A stretch of DNA of 64,000 nucleotides from Calothrix sp. PCC 6303 (GTDB lineage: Bacteria > Cyanobacteriota > Cyanobacteriia > Cyanobacteriales > Nostocaceae), in NCBI RefSeq assembly GCF_000317435.1, contig NC_019751.1, forward strand, positions 744,001 through 808,000, given 5' to 3'. Every line of letters begins with the position of its first letter. The stretch's first letter is position 1. The notes under the pieces were generated by a model. It searched no databases and had not been told where the DNA came from. It saw only the letters and a program-made list of their open reading frames with translations. Shown in pieces: positions 27,953-34,871 of this stretch. The translations under genes and the position numbers were made by a program.

Positions 27953-28492
27953 ATGGATATCAAGTTAGGGTTCGGTGCAATTCCTAGACCTCAGTATATT
28001 TTTGTTAACCGAGAGGCTGATTATTGTTGGTATATGCTTTCGGAGGATAATCGTCAGATCTTTATTCCTGAGAAAGCATTAACATGTGTAATTACGGGGA
28101 TAGATTGTAATAAAAAAGTTGAAACACAATTCGGATCTGCTTACAAAACCGACTTATCAGTATTAGCCGATAAACCCTATGTAATCCGTTCTGGGAGGGA
28201 ATCTCACTTCTCTAGAAGTTTGTTACGCTCCCTGGATGCATTAAGCTTAGAACAGTTGCAAAATCCGTTAACTATTACGGTGAATCCAGGCGATCGCACT
28301 GTTGTATTTTGCAATATTTACGACCCGGCAACTTACAGAGTGATTCGGACAAACACTGAAGAAATAGATTTGCAGGTTCTTGAGAACAGAGTGATTCAAA
28401 AGGTAAACCAAGTCACAAATTTGAACTTAGTCGTGACAGATGTTCCAGAAGTCGCTACACCAAGTGAATCACATCAGGTAATGGTGGCATAG
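27953..28492 (+). CDS. Conserved-looking hypothetical protein next to par genes
   Basis: A 179-residue soluble protein starts MDIKLGFGAIPRPQYIFVN; the ATG at 27953 has GAGGTG six bases upstream, which rules for it over the longer in-frame start at 27902. It contains YVIRSGRESHFSRSLLRSLD and beta-rich segments (LTITVNPGDRTVVFCNIYD), and no membrane segment. I do not recognise a family. Same strand as and downstream of the ParA-fusion/ParB-like pair, so it may belong to that module, though a 302-bp gap with an inverted repeat separates them. Confidence 0.65.
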   Translation: MDIKLGFGAIPRPQYIFVNREADYCWYMLSEDNRQIFIPEKALTCVITGIDCNKKVETQFGSAYKTDLSVLADKPYVIRSGRESHFSRSLLRSLDALSLEQLQNPLTITVNPGDRTVVFCNIYDPATYRVIRTNTEEIDLQVLENRVIQKVNQVTNLNLVVTDVPEVATPSESHQVMVA

Positions 28493-28540
28493 GTTGGAAG
28501 TCAAAAGCGATCGCATAATCTTTCCACCCACTACCATACC

Positions 28541-29200
28541 TCACAACAACCCCCGATAACGGATAAATACGAGAATAACTGCCCAGGAACCTAACGCAAC
28601 TTTGATGGCAACCAAGAAATTCAGTAAGGGTAGAATTCCACCACTAAATAATGTCCCCAATTCTCCAAAGGGTAATTCCCATCCAGATAGGGTAATTACT
28701 GATAACACGATGAAAACCAATACTGATATTTTCTCCCATTTGGCAGCGTGCCAGCGTTTATAAATTCCCTGCATCCATTCTGAAGATGCGGTAATTGCCA
28801 CCAACCCAATTGCTGTTCCTCCGGCAACTCCAGCCGCAAAACCACCACCAGGGCTGAGATGTCCGCGAATCCCTAACTCGATTCCCACTAAGGCGGAAAT
28901 GGTGGCACCCAACCGAGCTAAAATTATTGATGGTCTATCTGTGAAGTGATAAATAGAACAGAATGGTCTTTCATTTGCTAAGAGGAAACTGGCTCCCAAG
29001 ATGGCAATGGTAAAAACCACAACTTCAAAAATGGTGTCATAAAGTCGATTCCGAAAAATGATACCGGAAACAGCATTTGGTACACCGCTATCTTGGACAA
29101 CTGCTTCCACAATTGACATGGGAAATTCGGTTGTTGGATTGGGAATAAACAGCATTTTCACGAATAGGGCGATTCCTGCAATAACATAAACCCATTTCAT
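28541..29200 (-). CDS. mrpB: Na+/H+ antiporter subunit MrpB (MnhB)
   Basis: This 219-residue membrane subunit is the last gene of the mrp operon. YDTIFEVVVFTIAILGASFLL and RGHLSPGGGFAAGVAGG are the MnhB signatures; about six hydrophobic segments are visible. Mrp complexes exchange cytoplasmic Na+ for external H+ and support salt and alkaline tolerance and, in cyanobacteria, inorganic carbon uptake in some cases. The start overlaps the stop of the preceding DUF4040 gene by four bases, indicating translational coupling. The N-terminal extension before the MnhB core is longer than in Bacillus MrpB. Confidence 0.88.
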   Translation of the reverse strand: MKWVYVIAGIALFVKMLFIPNPTTEFPMSIVEAVVQDSGVPNAVSGIIFRNRLYDTIFEVVVFTIAILGASFLLANERPFCSIYHFTDRPSIILARLGATISALVGIELGIRGHLSPGGGFAAGVAGGTAIGLVAITASSEWMQGIYKRWHAAKWEKISVLVFIVLSVITLSGWELPFGELGTLFSGGILPLLNFLVAIKVALGSWAVILVFIRYRGLL

Positions 29201-29763
29201 AGATGCTGCTCCTCTAATTTTTCTACACTTGTATCTGATACATTTACGTAGTTGATAACTGTTGTGGGGGAATCAAGTTCGTTTTGCATGATGTCATAGA
29301 TGCGTTGAATCCGAAATGTGGTTTTGAAATTCGGCTGTTCAATTCCTGATTTGGTGCAGGTTCCGTGAATTTCTTTTTCATTCAACGCACGCTGCAAAGC
29401 TTGGACATCGTTGTATATGGATACTTCTAGTCGCATGTGGCGTTTTTTGAGAACCTTGCGGAAGTCAGCGAAAAGTTCCTGAAAAGTCTCTTGGTTTTCC
29501 CCATCTCCAAGTACGCCCAAACGCAATACTAGGGAGGAACGCACCGCTACGGCATATAATGTGATTGCTAACAGTGTACCCATCAAAGCTTCAGTTAAAG
29601 CCACATCTGCTGCTCCTAATATCCCATAAACCAAAGCTGCGATCGCACCTAAGATTCCCCGTAGTGCTAGAGCATGGTAAGGGTTAACTTGAAGTACTAC
29701 CAAGCAGGCTGTTAAGGGTAATAAGGCAACGATAATATAAATAAAACTATCAAGATGGTTCAT
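29197..29763 (-). CDS. DUF4040/MbhD-type Mrp subunit, equivalent to the MrpA C-terminal part
   Basis: This 188-residue protein has three or four N-terminal helices with YHALALRGILGAIAALVYG and AADVALTEALMGTLLAITLY, the DUF4040 (MbhD) pattern found at the C-terminus of long MrpA proteins. A soluble domain of about 80 residues follows, with LFADFRKVLKKRHMRLEVS. A long MrpA with its antiporter-like half is not in the operon, so this gene is the only MrpA-related piece. It overlaps mrpG by 14 bases and mrpB by four. Confidence 0.82.
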   Translation of the reverse strand: MNHLDSFIYIIVALLPLTACLVVLQVNPYHALALRGILGAIAALVYGILGAADVALTEALMGTLLAITLYAVAVRSSLVLRLGVLGDGENQETFQELFADFRKVLKKRHMRLEVSIYNDVQALQRALNEKEIHGTCTKSGIEQPNFKTTFRIQRIYDIMQNELDSPTTVINYVNVSDTSVEKLEEQHL

Positions 29764-30037
29764 TGCTATTATCCTCCGCAGTTGAACAGTAGGCTAAAAC
29801 GTACCCCAGCATGGTGTTCCATATTCCTAGGGTGATGATGGCAAGGATGAGTAGGGGGGTTTCACTGGGTATTTTTAGTAATAATCCAAAGACAATTGCG
29901 ATGGAACCCAGGGTATCGGCAACGGAAAGACTATGGAGTTTAAATAATACCGAGCGTTTACCCAAAAGGGGAAATGTACCCCAAAACCAGAAAAAGATGC
30001 CGACAGCAATGCAGCCATAACTAATTACGTTGATCAT
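29750..30037 (-). CDS. mrpG: Na+/H+ antiporter subunit MrpG (MnhG)
   Basis: This 95-residue protein has three hydrophobic segments. GIFFWFWGTFPLLGKRSVLF, KLHSLSVADTLGSIAIVFG and LGIWNTMLGYVLAYC follow the MnhG pattern (the family KLHa...TLG motif is clear). It follows mrpF after a 146-bp spacer filled with repeats, the only sizeable gap in the operon, and overlaps the DUF4040 gene by 14 bases. Confidence 0.88.
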   Translation of the reverse strand: MINVISYGCIAVGIFFWFWGTFPLLGKRSVLFKLHSLSVADTLGSIAIVFGLLLKIPSETPLLILAIITLGIWNTMLGYVLAYCSTAEDNSNEPS

Positions 30038-30059
30038 ACTTCCCTCATACGTTACTTAT

Positions 30060-30180
30060 TACTCGCTTACCAAGTAACAAGGGTTCAAAGCCCCTGCCTT
30101 GAGGCAGATAGTTTTTGAGGTGGGGTTTGAATCCCTGTCTCAAAAACGAACTCATTACTCATTACTCATTACTTATTACT
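30060..30180. repeat. Repeat-filled spacer inside the mrp operon
   Basis: Heptamer tandem units CATTACT (three copies, 30153-30173) and TATTACT (30174-30180) resemble cyanobacterial short tandemly repeated repetitive sequences. The same string recurs near 33235-33250. Upstream, GGGTTCAAAGCCCC and GGGGTTTGAATCCC form an imperfect inverted repeat. These lie in the 146-bp gap between mrpF and mrpG. Confidence 0.65.
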
Positions 30181-30183
30181 TAC

Positions 30184-30447
30184 TCAAACTTCCCTCATGC
30201 GTTTGAGAATATGTGCTAACAGCATTAACGAAGCATTCCCCACACTCAAAATAATGACCGCAACCACACCAATCATCCAATCATCCCGAAAAACAGATAC
30301 AACCAAGGCAATAACAGCCGCTTTAGTGGAAATACTGGCAAAAGCCAGCATAGTTTGCCAGATATTTTCATCCTTCCAAGCTTCGTAAATGGGGATGAGC
30401 ATGGCTAAAATCATGACGATGAGAATGGCGCTATTAATGTTGTTCAT
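30184..30447 (-). CDS. mrpF: Na+/H+ antiporter subunit MrpF-like
   Basis: This 87-residue protein has three hydrophobic helices, with SAILIVMILAMLIPIYEAWK at the start and GVVAVIILSVGNASLMLLAH near the end. Size, topology and place between mrpE and mrpG identify it as the MrpF (MnhF) subunit, although sequence motifs are weak. Its start overlaps the mrpE stop by four bases. Confidence 0.78.
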   Translation of the reverse strand: MNNINSAILIVMILAMLIPIYEAWKDENIWQTMLAFASISTKAAVIALVVSVFRDDWMIGVVAVIILSVGNASLMLLAHILKRMREV

Positions 30448-30842
30448 GGATTTTTTGCCCTCCGTCGTACCCGGTGTACTTCATAGTAACCATCTTGGTG
30501 ATATTTCTGAACAATTGTTTTCGGGGTGAAGGTAATGAGGAAGATATCAAGGAAAATTAATCTAGGCGATCGCTTGGATTGGACTCGCTCCAAAATTACG
30601 TCTTCGTGTTGATGGGGACGAAGGATGATTTCCACTGCTTCCATATAAGCTTGGGGAATCGCCATAATAATTTTACCTAGTATGTAGAGCCAATCTTTGA
30701 AGGTTTCGCGGGATGGATAGCCACGGGGTAAAAGCACGGCAATAATTACACCGATGATGATATTTGCCACGCTCAAATCGGAGGTGAGCAAAAACCAAAT
30801 AGTTAGTCGTAAAATCAAATCTCCAATCAAATGTCCCATCAT
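30444..30842 (-). CDS. mrpE: Na+/H+ antiporter subunit MrpE (MnhE)
   Basis: From the ATG at 30842 this is a 132-residue protein: MMGHLIGDLILRLTIWFLLT, LSVANIIIGVIIAVLLP, then DWLYILGKIIMAIPQAYMEA and LRPHQHEDVILERV. The two helices followed by a basic soluble tail are the MnhE pattern. A longer in-frame extension to 30932 lies within mrpD and has no support; the ATG at 30842 overlaps the mrpD stop as ATGA, the coupling seen elsewhere in this operon. Confidence 0.85.
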   Translation of the reverse strand: MMGHLIGDLILRLTIWFLLTSDLSVANIIIGVIIAVLLPRGYPSRETFKDWLYILGKIIMAIPQAYMEAVEIILRPHQHEDVILERVQSKRSPRLIFLDIFLITFTPKTIVQKYHQDGYYEVHRVRRRAKNP

Positions 30843-32269
30843 GCCACCGCCATCCAGAAGAGTACAACTAAACTGAGGCACATCACCCCAACTAAATGCT
30901 CGAATTGTTCGATTTGACGGGGTAATTTCCAAGTTATGCGTTTAAAGACGAACCAATAAGCTAACCAACCCAAGGCAATGATTCCCAGAGGTTTACCTAC
31001 ATTAGCGATGCTGTAGGCTTCGTAATACACAACATTGGCGACAATTAAACCACCGAGCAAAATTACCATTGCTATCCAAAAACCCGGTTTTGCTGGTTCT
31101 CCTTTGCCATGGGGTAAAAAAATAAACTTAGCAAACGATATTGCTGTCCCCAAAGCGGCAATATTCATCCCAATTACTTGCCAGGGAAGAAGATTTTTTG
31201 TCGTCAATATCTTTGCCCCAAACCCTGCTAATAAGGGAAACCCCGATATGGAAAAACTAGCTATAACTAAAGCAATCCAAATCGGGGTATGAATTGGTTG
31301 CTGTTGTAGTTCCTTGAAGTTGCGACTGGGTAAATTACCTGCAATCAAAAATAGTGCCGATTTTACTAAACCATGTGTCAGGGCATAAAAACCCCCTACT
31401 TCTGGTGCAGCAAGAATAAAACCTAATTGGGAAACCGTATGAAAGGCTAACATGCGCTTTGTATCTTTCTCAAATACCGCATAAAACACCCCCAACAGTG
31501 CTGTACTCACCCCAAAAAGTCGGATGAGGGGATTGACATCCTCAACAATTAATGCACACCTAATCAGGGGGTATACCCCAGCTTTCACCACAATTCCCGA
31601 CAGCAAAGCTGATACAGGGGTTTCAGATTCGGAGTGGGTTAAAGGTAGCCACAATCCCGAAACAAAAACCCCTCCCTTCACTAAAAGTCCGACAAAAATC
31701 AAAGCTAGTGCTTCCGGTGGTGCATCCTTCAAACCAATGAAACTAAAGGAGTGACTCGCCTGGTAAACTAATCCTGCACCCACCAAGTAAAACAGCATTG
31801 CCGTATTACTGATGAACAGATAACGTAGCGCTACCCAAATAGAGCGATCGCTTCGGGGATAGGCAATCAACAAAAATGCCGCAATCCCGCTCACCTCTAA
31901 GGCTACGTATAAACTAATAAAATCTGTAGAGGCAAAGGCAGCATTGACACTACCATGGACAATAATAGTCTGAGCATAGAAAAAAGCCGTTTTATCGCTA
32001 CGCCAACAGTACAAAAGAAGTGCTGCTGTCACTAAAGCATTGGTTAAGATAAAAAAGCCACTTAACTCATCCACCACTAAGGTGACACCAAAATTATCCA
32101 GTAATTTTAATTCCAGTGGTGATTTTTGGACAAACAATTGCCATGCAAATCCAGCAGAAGCAACCGCTCCCAAAAATGCCAAATAGCGGTCAAGTTTAGG
32201 AAACAGAAAAATCACAAATCCCAGAAAAAACGGGAGTGCAATCCAAGCGATCGTAATCGTGTTCATCAT
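30839..32269 (-). CDS. mrpD: Na+/H+ antiporter subunit MrpD (MnhD)
   Basis: This 476-residue protein has about 14 membrane segments and is the antiporter-type subunit homologous to NuoL/M/N. LLVKGGVFVSGLWLPLTHSE contains the conserved transmembrane lysine, and AHSESETPVSALLSG-type sequence appears as LTHSESETPVSALLSGIVVK. RMLAFHTVSQLGFILAAPEV is also typical, with the second conserved Lys/His region. It starts at an ATG overlapping the mrpC stop. As the operon has no long MrpA, MrpD would carry the antiport activity here. Confidence 0.9.
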   Translation of the reverse strand: MMNTITIAWIALPFFLGFVIFLFPKLDRYLAFLGAVASAGFAWQLFVQKSPLELKLLDNFGVTLVVDELSGFFILTNALVTAALLLYCWRSDKTAFFYAQTIIVHGSVNAAFASTDFISLYVALEVSGIAAFLLIAYPRSDRSIWVALRYLFISNTAMLFYLVGAGLVYQASHSFSFIGLKDAPPEALALIFVGLLVKGGVFVSGLWLPLTHSESETPVSALLSGIVVKAGVYPLIRCALIVEDVNPLIRLFGVSTALLGVFYAVFEKDTKRMLAFHTVSQLGFILAAPEVGGFYALTHGLVKSALFLIAGNLPSRNFKELQQQPIHTPIWIALVIASFSISGFPLLAGFGAKILTTKNLLPWQVIGMNIAALGTAISFAKFIFLPHGKGEPAKPGFWIAMVILLGGLIVANVVYYEAYSIANVGKPLGIIALGWLAYWFVFKRITWKLPRQIEQFEHLVGVMCLSLVVLFWMAVA

Positions 32270-32604
32270 GGCGTATTATTCTTCTCGATCTCACTAGTTT
32301 CCAAAGTGGGATTATCCCGTGCTAACTTCATCACTCCCACCAGCATTAAAGCCTGAATCGAAAAGCCAATTACAATAGCTGTTAATATCACCGCTTGGGG
32401 AACCGGATCAGCATAAACATGGTTTTTGCTACCATCGAAAATCGGCGTAAACAATCCATTTCGTGAAGCAATCAGCACATAATACGCGATAACCCCCGTA
32501 CTCATCACATCCATTGATACGATTTTCATCACCAAGTTTTTCTTTAAGATGATGCCGAAAAATCCACAGAAAATTGTTGCCAATACACATGCTTCTAACA
32601 TCAA
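32266..32604 (-). CDS. mrpC: Na+/H+ antiporter subunit MrpC (MnhC)
   Basis: This 112-residue NuoK-like subunit is the first gene of the operon. VLATIFCGFFGIILKKNLVM, SMDVMSTGVIAYYVLIAS and DPVPQAVILTAIVIGFSIQA follow the MnhC/NuoK pattern; the last is the strongly conserved PLPQALVLTAIVI-type motif. Three membrane segments are visible. Upstream lies a 650-bp gap, where the operon promoter should be. Confidence 0.9.
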   Translation of the reverse strand: MMLEACVLATIFCGFFGIILKKNLVMKIVSMDVMSTGVIAYYVLIASRNGLFTPIFDGSKNHVYADPVPQAVILTAIVIGFSIQALMLVGVMKLARDNPTLETSEIEKNNTP

Positions 32605-33254
32605 AATTACTTTTTTAAAATATTGTTTTTACAATCGAAAAAGAGAAAAATTATTTTGCTTTTAGAGTAGCTGCACATTTCTTATAATCATCTGATATCC
32701 AATTAGAGACTTCAAAATAAAAAAATATTCCAAAATTTGTTGTGGTGTAGACATCTTGCCTGCTACTAATACAAGAACAGGCAAGACTTCGGCGTGAGCG
32801 CTACTTTACCTCCGGTACACTTCGTTCCGACTAGGCTCAGTACAAGTCAGTCCTTAGACAGGCTCAGGAACCATCGAGCGCTGCCTATCCCAAAATATTG
32901 GATCATCTTTTTTGTGGAGTTCTCTTAAGCTTATTGACGTACTAATAGAGTATGTCTAAATATGCGTTACGCATAAATATTTTGTAGTAAATATTTTAGA
33001 TCATGATATTAGTAAAGCCCATGAATTCATGTATTTATTTTTATGTATGTCTCATAAATACAAGGATAAACTAAATATGTTATTGTTAGATCCATAGAAT
33101 AATTCTAATATCTTATGACTATCCATGATAATTTCAATGTTCTAAAAGCTCTACATATGCTCTGATCTCAATTTCATCCAGGTTTTACCAACATTGGGGG
33201 TCTAAATCCCCATTATAAAACGTACTGATTACTTCATTACTCATTACTTATTTT
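32605..33254. other. 650-bp intergenic region with dispersed repeat, copy C
   Basis: No gene is visible between mrpC and modA. Bases 32776-32802 are the exact 27-base complement of 18888-18914, so this is an inverted copy of that repeat, and it continues as a GC-richer patch to about 32890. Heptamer units (CATTACT type) lie at about 33235-33250, near the modA stop. The rest is A/T-rich and probably holds the mrp promoter. Confidence 0.6.
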
Positions 33255-34058
33255 TTAAATCCCCGTGGTGATAAAGCCGTATTTATCGAAAATGGCTTTA
33301 GCTTCTTCACTAGATAAATACTTGATAAACTGCCTCGCTGCTGTAATATTTTTGCTTTGTTTCAATACTGCCATCGGGTAAACTATGGGAGAATGATATT
33401 TCTCATCAGCAGCCACAACGATTTTTATCTTGTTGGAAATTGCTGCATCAGTTTGATAAACCAAACCCGCATCAGCGTTACCTGCCTCCACCGCAGCTAG
33501 AACTTGCCGCACATTATTCCCATAGACGAATTTTGGTTTAAGTTTGTGATAAATGCCCAATTTTTGTAGAACTTGTTCTGCATATTCTCCCGCTGGTACG
33601 CTTCTGGGTTCACCAACGGCAATTTTTTTGATATTGTCTGTGGTCAAATTATAGAAACTAGTTACACCAACTGTTAGCTTGGGGACAATCAATACCAGAC
33701 GGTTTTTTGCTAGAATGCTCCGAGTGTCTACAACTATTATCCCTGACTGTTCTAAGGTATCTACTTGCTTTTTCGCAGCAGAGATAAATATATCGGATGT
33801 GGCACCTTGCTGGATTTGTTGCATCAAGGCACCAGAAGCGCCAAAATTATAGTTGATGCTAATTCCAGGTGTCCTTTGTTGGTAGTTTTCCCTAATTTCC
33901 TCCATTGCGTCTTTTAAGCTGGCAGCAGTGGATACGAGCAAAGTCGCATTAGGTTGTGCAGTGACAATCGGGCTGGGAACCCGTAATTGGAAAACAATTG
34001 CTAATAAGAAACTAGCCATCGTTGCGCTAACGAAAGCCAAAAAACGTCTTTTGTTCAT
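33255..34058 (-). CDS. modA: Molybdate ABC transporter substrate-binding protein
   Basis: ModA binds molybdate (or tungstate) outside the inner membrane. From the ATG at 34058 the protein is 267 residues: MNKRRFLAFVSATMASFLLA is a signal peptide, then LLVSTAASLKDAMEEI, NFGASGALMQQIQQGATSDI and DTLEQSG follow the ModA pattern, with oxyanion-binding Ser residues. The upstream in-frame extension to 34160 would cross the divergent gene and is rejected. No modB or modC is adjacent. A RHH-Mop fusion gene is divergent 73 bp away, with a shared palindrome. Confidence 0.93.
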   Translation of the reverse strand: MNKRRFLAFVSATMASFLLAIVFQLRVPSPIVTAQPNATLLVSTAASLKDAMEEIRENYQQRTPGISINYNFGASGALMQQIQQGATSDIFISAAKKQVDTLEQSGIIVVDTRSILAKNRLVLIVPKLTVGVTSFYNLTTDNIKKIAVGEPRSVPAGEYAEQVLQKLGIYHKLKPKFVYGNNVRQVLAAVEAGNADAGLVYQTDAAISNKIKIVVAADEKYHSPIVYPMAVLKQSKNITAARQFIKYLSSEEAKAIFDKYGFITTGI

Positions 34059-34085
34059 GATTGTCTGCCATCGACACTTGCAATC

Positions 34086-34114
34086 ATGATACCAACTTTT
34101 ACCCAACTTACCAA
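34086..34114 (-). promoter_or_regulatory. Putative modA promoter
   Basis: On the minus strand TTGGTA (34114-34109) and TATCAT (34091-34086) are separated by 17 bases, a reasonable sigma-70 pair 28 bases upstream of the modA ATG. The -35 box lies within the palindrome at 34108-34126, so a repressor bound there could block it. Confidence 0.4.
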
Positions 34115-34126
34115 TTAATTTGGTAA
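34108..34126. promoter_or_regulatory. Candidate operator TTACCAA-N5-TTGGTAA
   Basis: Perfect 7-bp arms around TTAAT lie in the 73-bp space between modA and the RHH-Mop gene, five bases before the ATG of the latter and over the putative modA -35 box. The core ACCAA-N5-TTGGT is repeated twice at 34703-34741. RHH proteins bind such symmetric sites; the link to this regulator is inference. Confidence 0.55.
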
Positions 34127-34131
34127 AACCT

Positions 34132-34617
34132 ATGCCAAGAAAAGAACAAGGATGGATCACATTTCAGACATCAGAGGAAGAGCGGAAAATCTTAGAAGAG
34201 TTCTGCCAACAGTCTCAACGGACTAAAACTGAGATTTTGCGAGAAATGGTGCGGACTTTGAATAAGCATCCGACACCAGTATTAACAACTGAAGACTCTG
34301 TTACAAAAAGCGGGAAAAATCGCAAGAAACCTCTTGAGGAAGAACAAAAGCTTGAGGATAGCAGTAATTTCTCAGATGAAGTACAACTTACTACTCAAAA
34401 GAAAGCATTAAAAGTTAGCTCTCGCAATCTCCTTAAGGGTGTAATTACACAAATTGTCCCTGGAGCGGTTAATTGTGAGGTAACGATGGAAATTGTTCAT
34501 AGAGTGAAATTAACATCAGTAATTACACAAGTTTCTGCTGAGGAACTAGAACTTGCGATTGGGGAAGAAGCCTACGCTGTCATTAAGTCTACAGATATTG
34601 CGATCGCTATCGAGTGA
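34132..34617 (+). CDS. Ribbon-helix-helix/Mop fusion, likely molybdate-responsive regulator
   Basis: This 161-residue protein has two ends that belong to different families. Residues about 5-45 (GWITFQTSEEERKILEEFCQ, then QRTKTEILREMVRTL) form a CopG/Arc-like DNA-binding ribbon-helix-helix. A polar linker follows (about 50-90). Residues about 95-161 (SSRNLLKGVITQIVPGAVNC, VTMEIVHRVKLTSVITQVS, then EELELAIGEEAYAVIKSTDI) are a Mop/TOBE molybdate-binding domain. It is divergent from modA, so a role in sensing molybdate and controlling modA is a direct inference. The ATG at 34132 has no strong Shine-Dalgarno; an ATG or alternative at 34120 is less likely because it lies in the palindrome. Confidence 0.8.
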   Translation: MPRKEQGWITFQTSEEERKILEEFCQQSQRTKTEILREMVRTLNKHPTPVLTTEDSVTKSGKNRKKPLEEEQKLEDSSNFSDEVQLTTQKKALKVSSRNLLKGVITQIVPGAVNCEVTMEIVHRVKLTSVITQVSAEELELAIGEEAYAVIKSTDIAIAIE

Positions 34618-34620
34618 AAG

Positions 34621-34655
34621 TGACACTCCCCACACCTAAAAGTCGGGAGATTCTT
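34621..34655. mobile_element. Possible degenerate IS200/IS605 end
   Basis: The string from CTCCCC through CACACCTAAAAGTC to GGGAGATTCT resembles the complement of the tnpB 3' end at 43353-43385 (CCCCAGCC...GGGGATTCT). It can form a CTCCC/GGGAG hairpin. No transposase reading frame remains. The similarity is partial, so this is tentative. Confidence 0.35.
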
Positions 34656-34700
34656 CCTGTGTGTTTCCCTAACACGGGGATTTCACAGAATTTATTCTTT

Positions 34701-34743
34701 TTACCAACTTTATTGGTTAATATAACACCAATAAAGTTGGTAA
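34701..34743. promoter_or_regulatory. 17-bp perfect inverted repeat made of two ACCAA-N5-TTGGT sites
   Basis: TTACCAACTTTATTGGT (34701-34717) and ACCAATAAAGTTGGTAA (34727-34743) are exact complements around a 9-base loop. Each arm is itself a palindrome, ACCAA-N5-TTGGT, matching the core of the candidate operator at 34108-34126. It lies about 85 bases after the RHH-Mop stop codon and could be a double operator or a terminator. Confidence 0.55.
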
Positions 34744-34871
34744 CATGTCCATAGCAGTTTTTATCTATTTGAACCACATCACCATGATAAGTGGATGACA
34801 AAGCTATAACCTGATTAAATTCCCCGCTTTTAATCATCAAGATTCCTGCCTTCTTTCTTCTTTCTTAATTA

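Noticed and set aside
27742-27987. 81-residue open frame before the hypothetical gene at 27953
   Set aside because: It spans the GGTGCGTGACG inverted repeat and overlaps the well-supported start at 27953 in another frame.
24277-28492. Integrated plasmid spanning the par genes
   Set aside because: No replication gene, origin-like iterons or integrase is visible, so this cannot be claimed from sequence alone.
34607-34840. 77-residue minus-strand frame downstream of the RHH-Mop gene
   Set aside because: It includes the 17-bp hairpin and the possible IS605 end, and overlaps the RHH-Mop 3' end. No family features.
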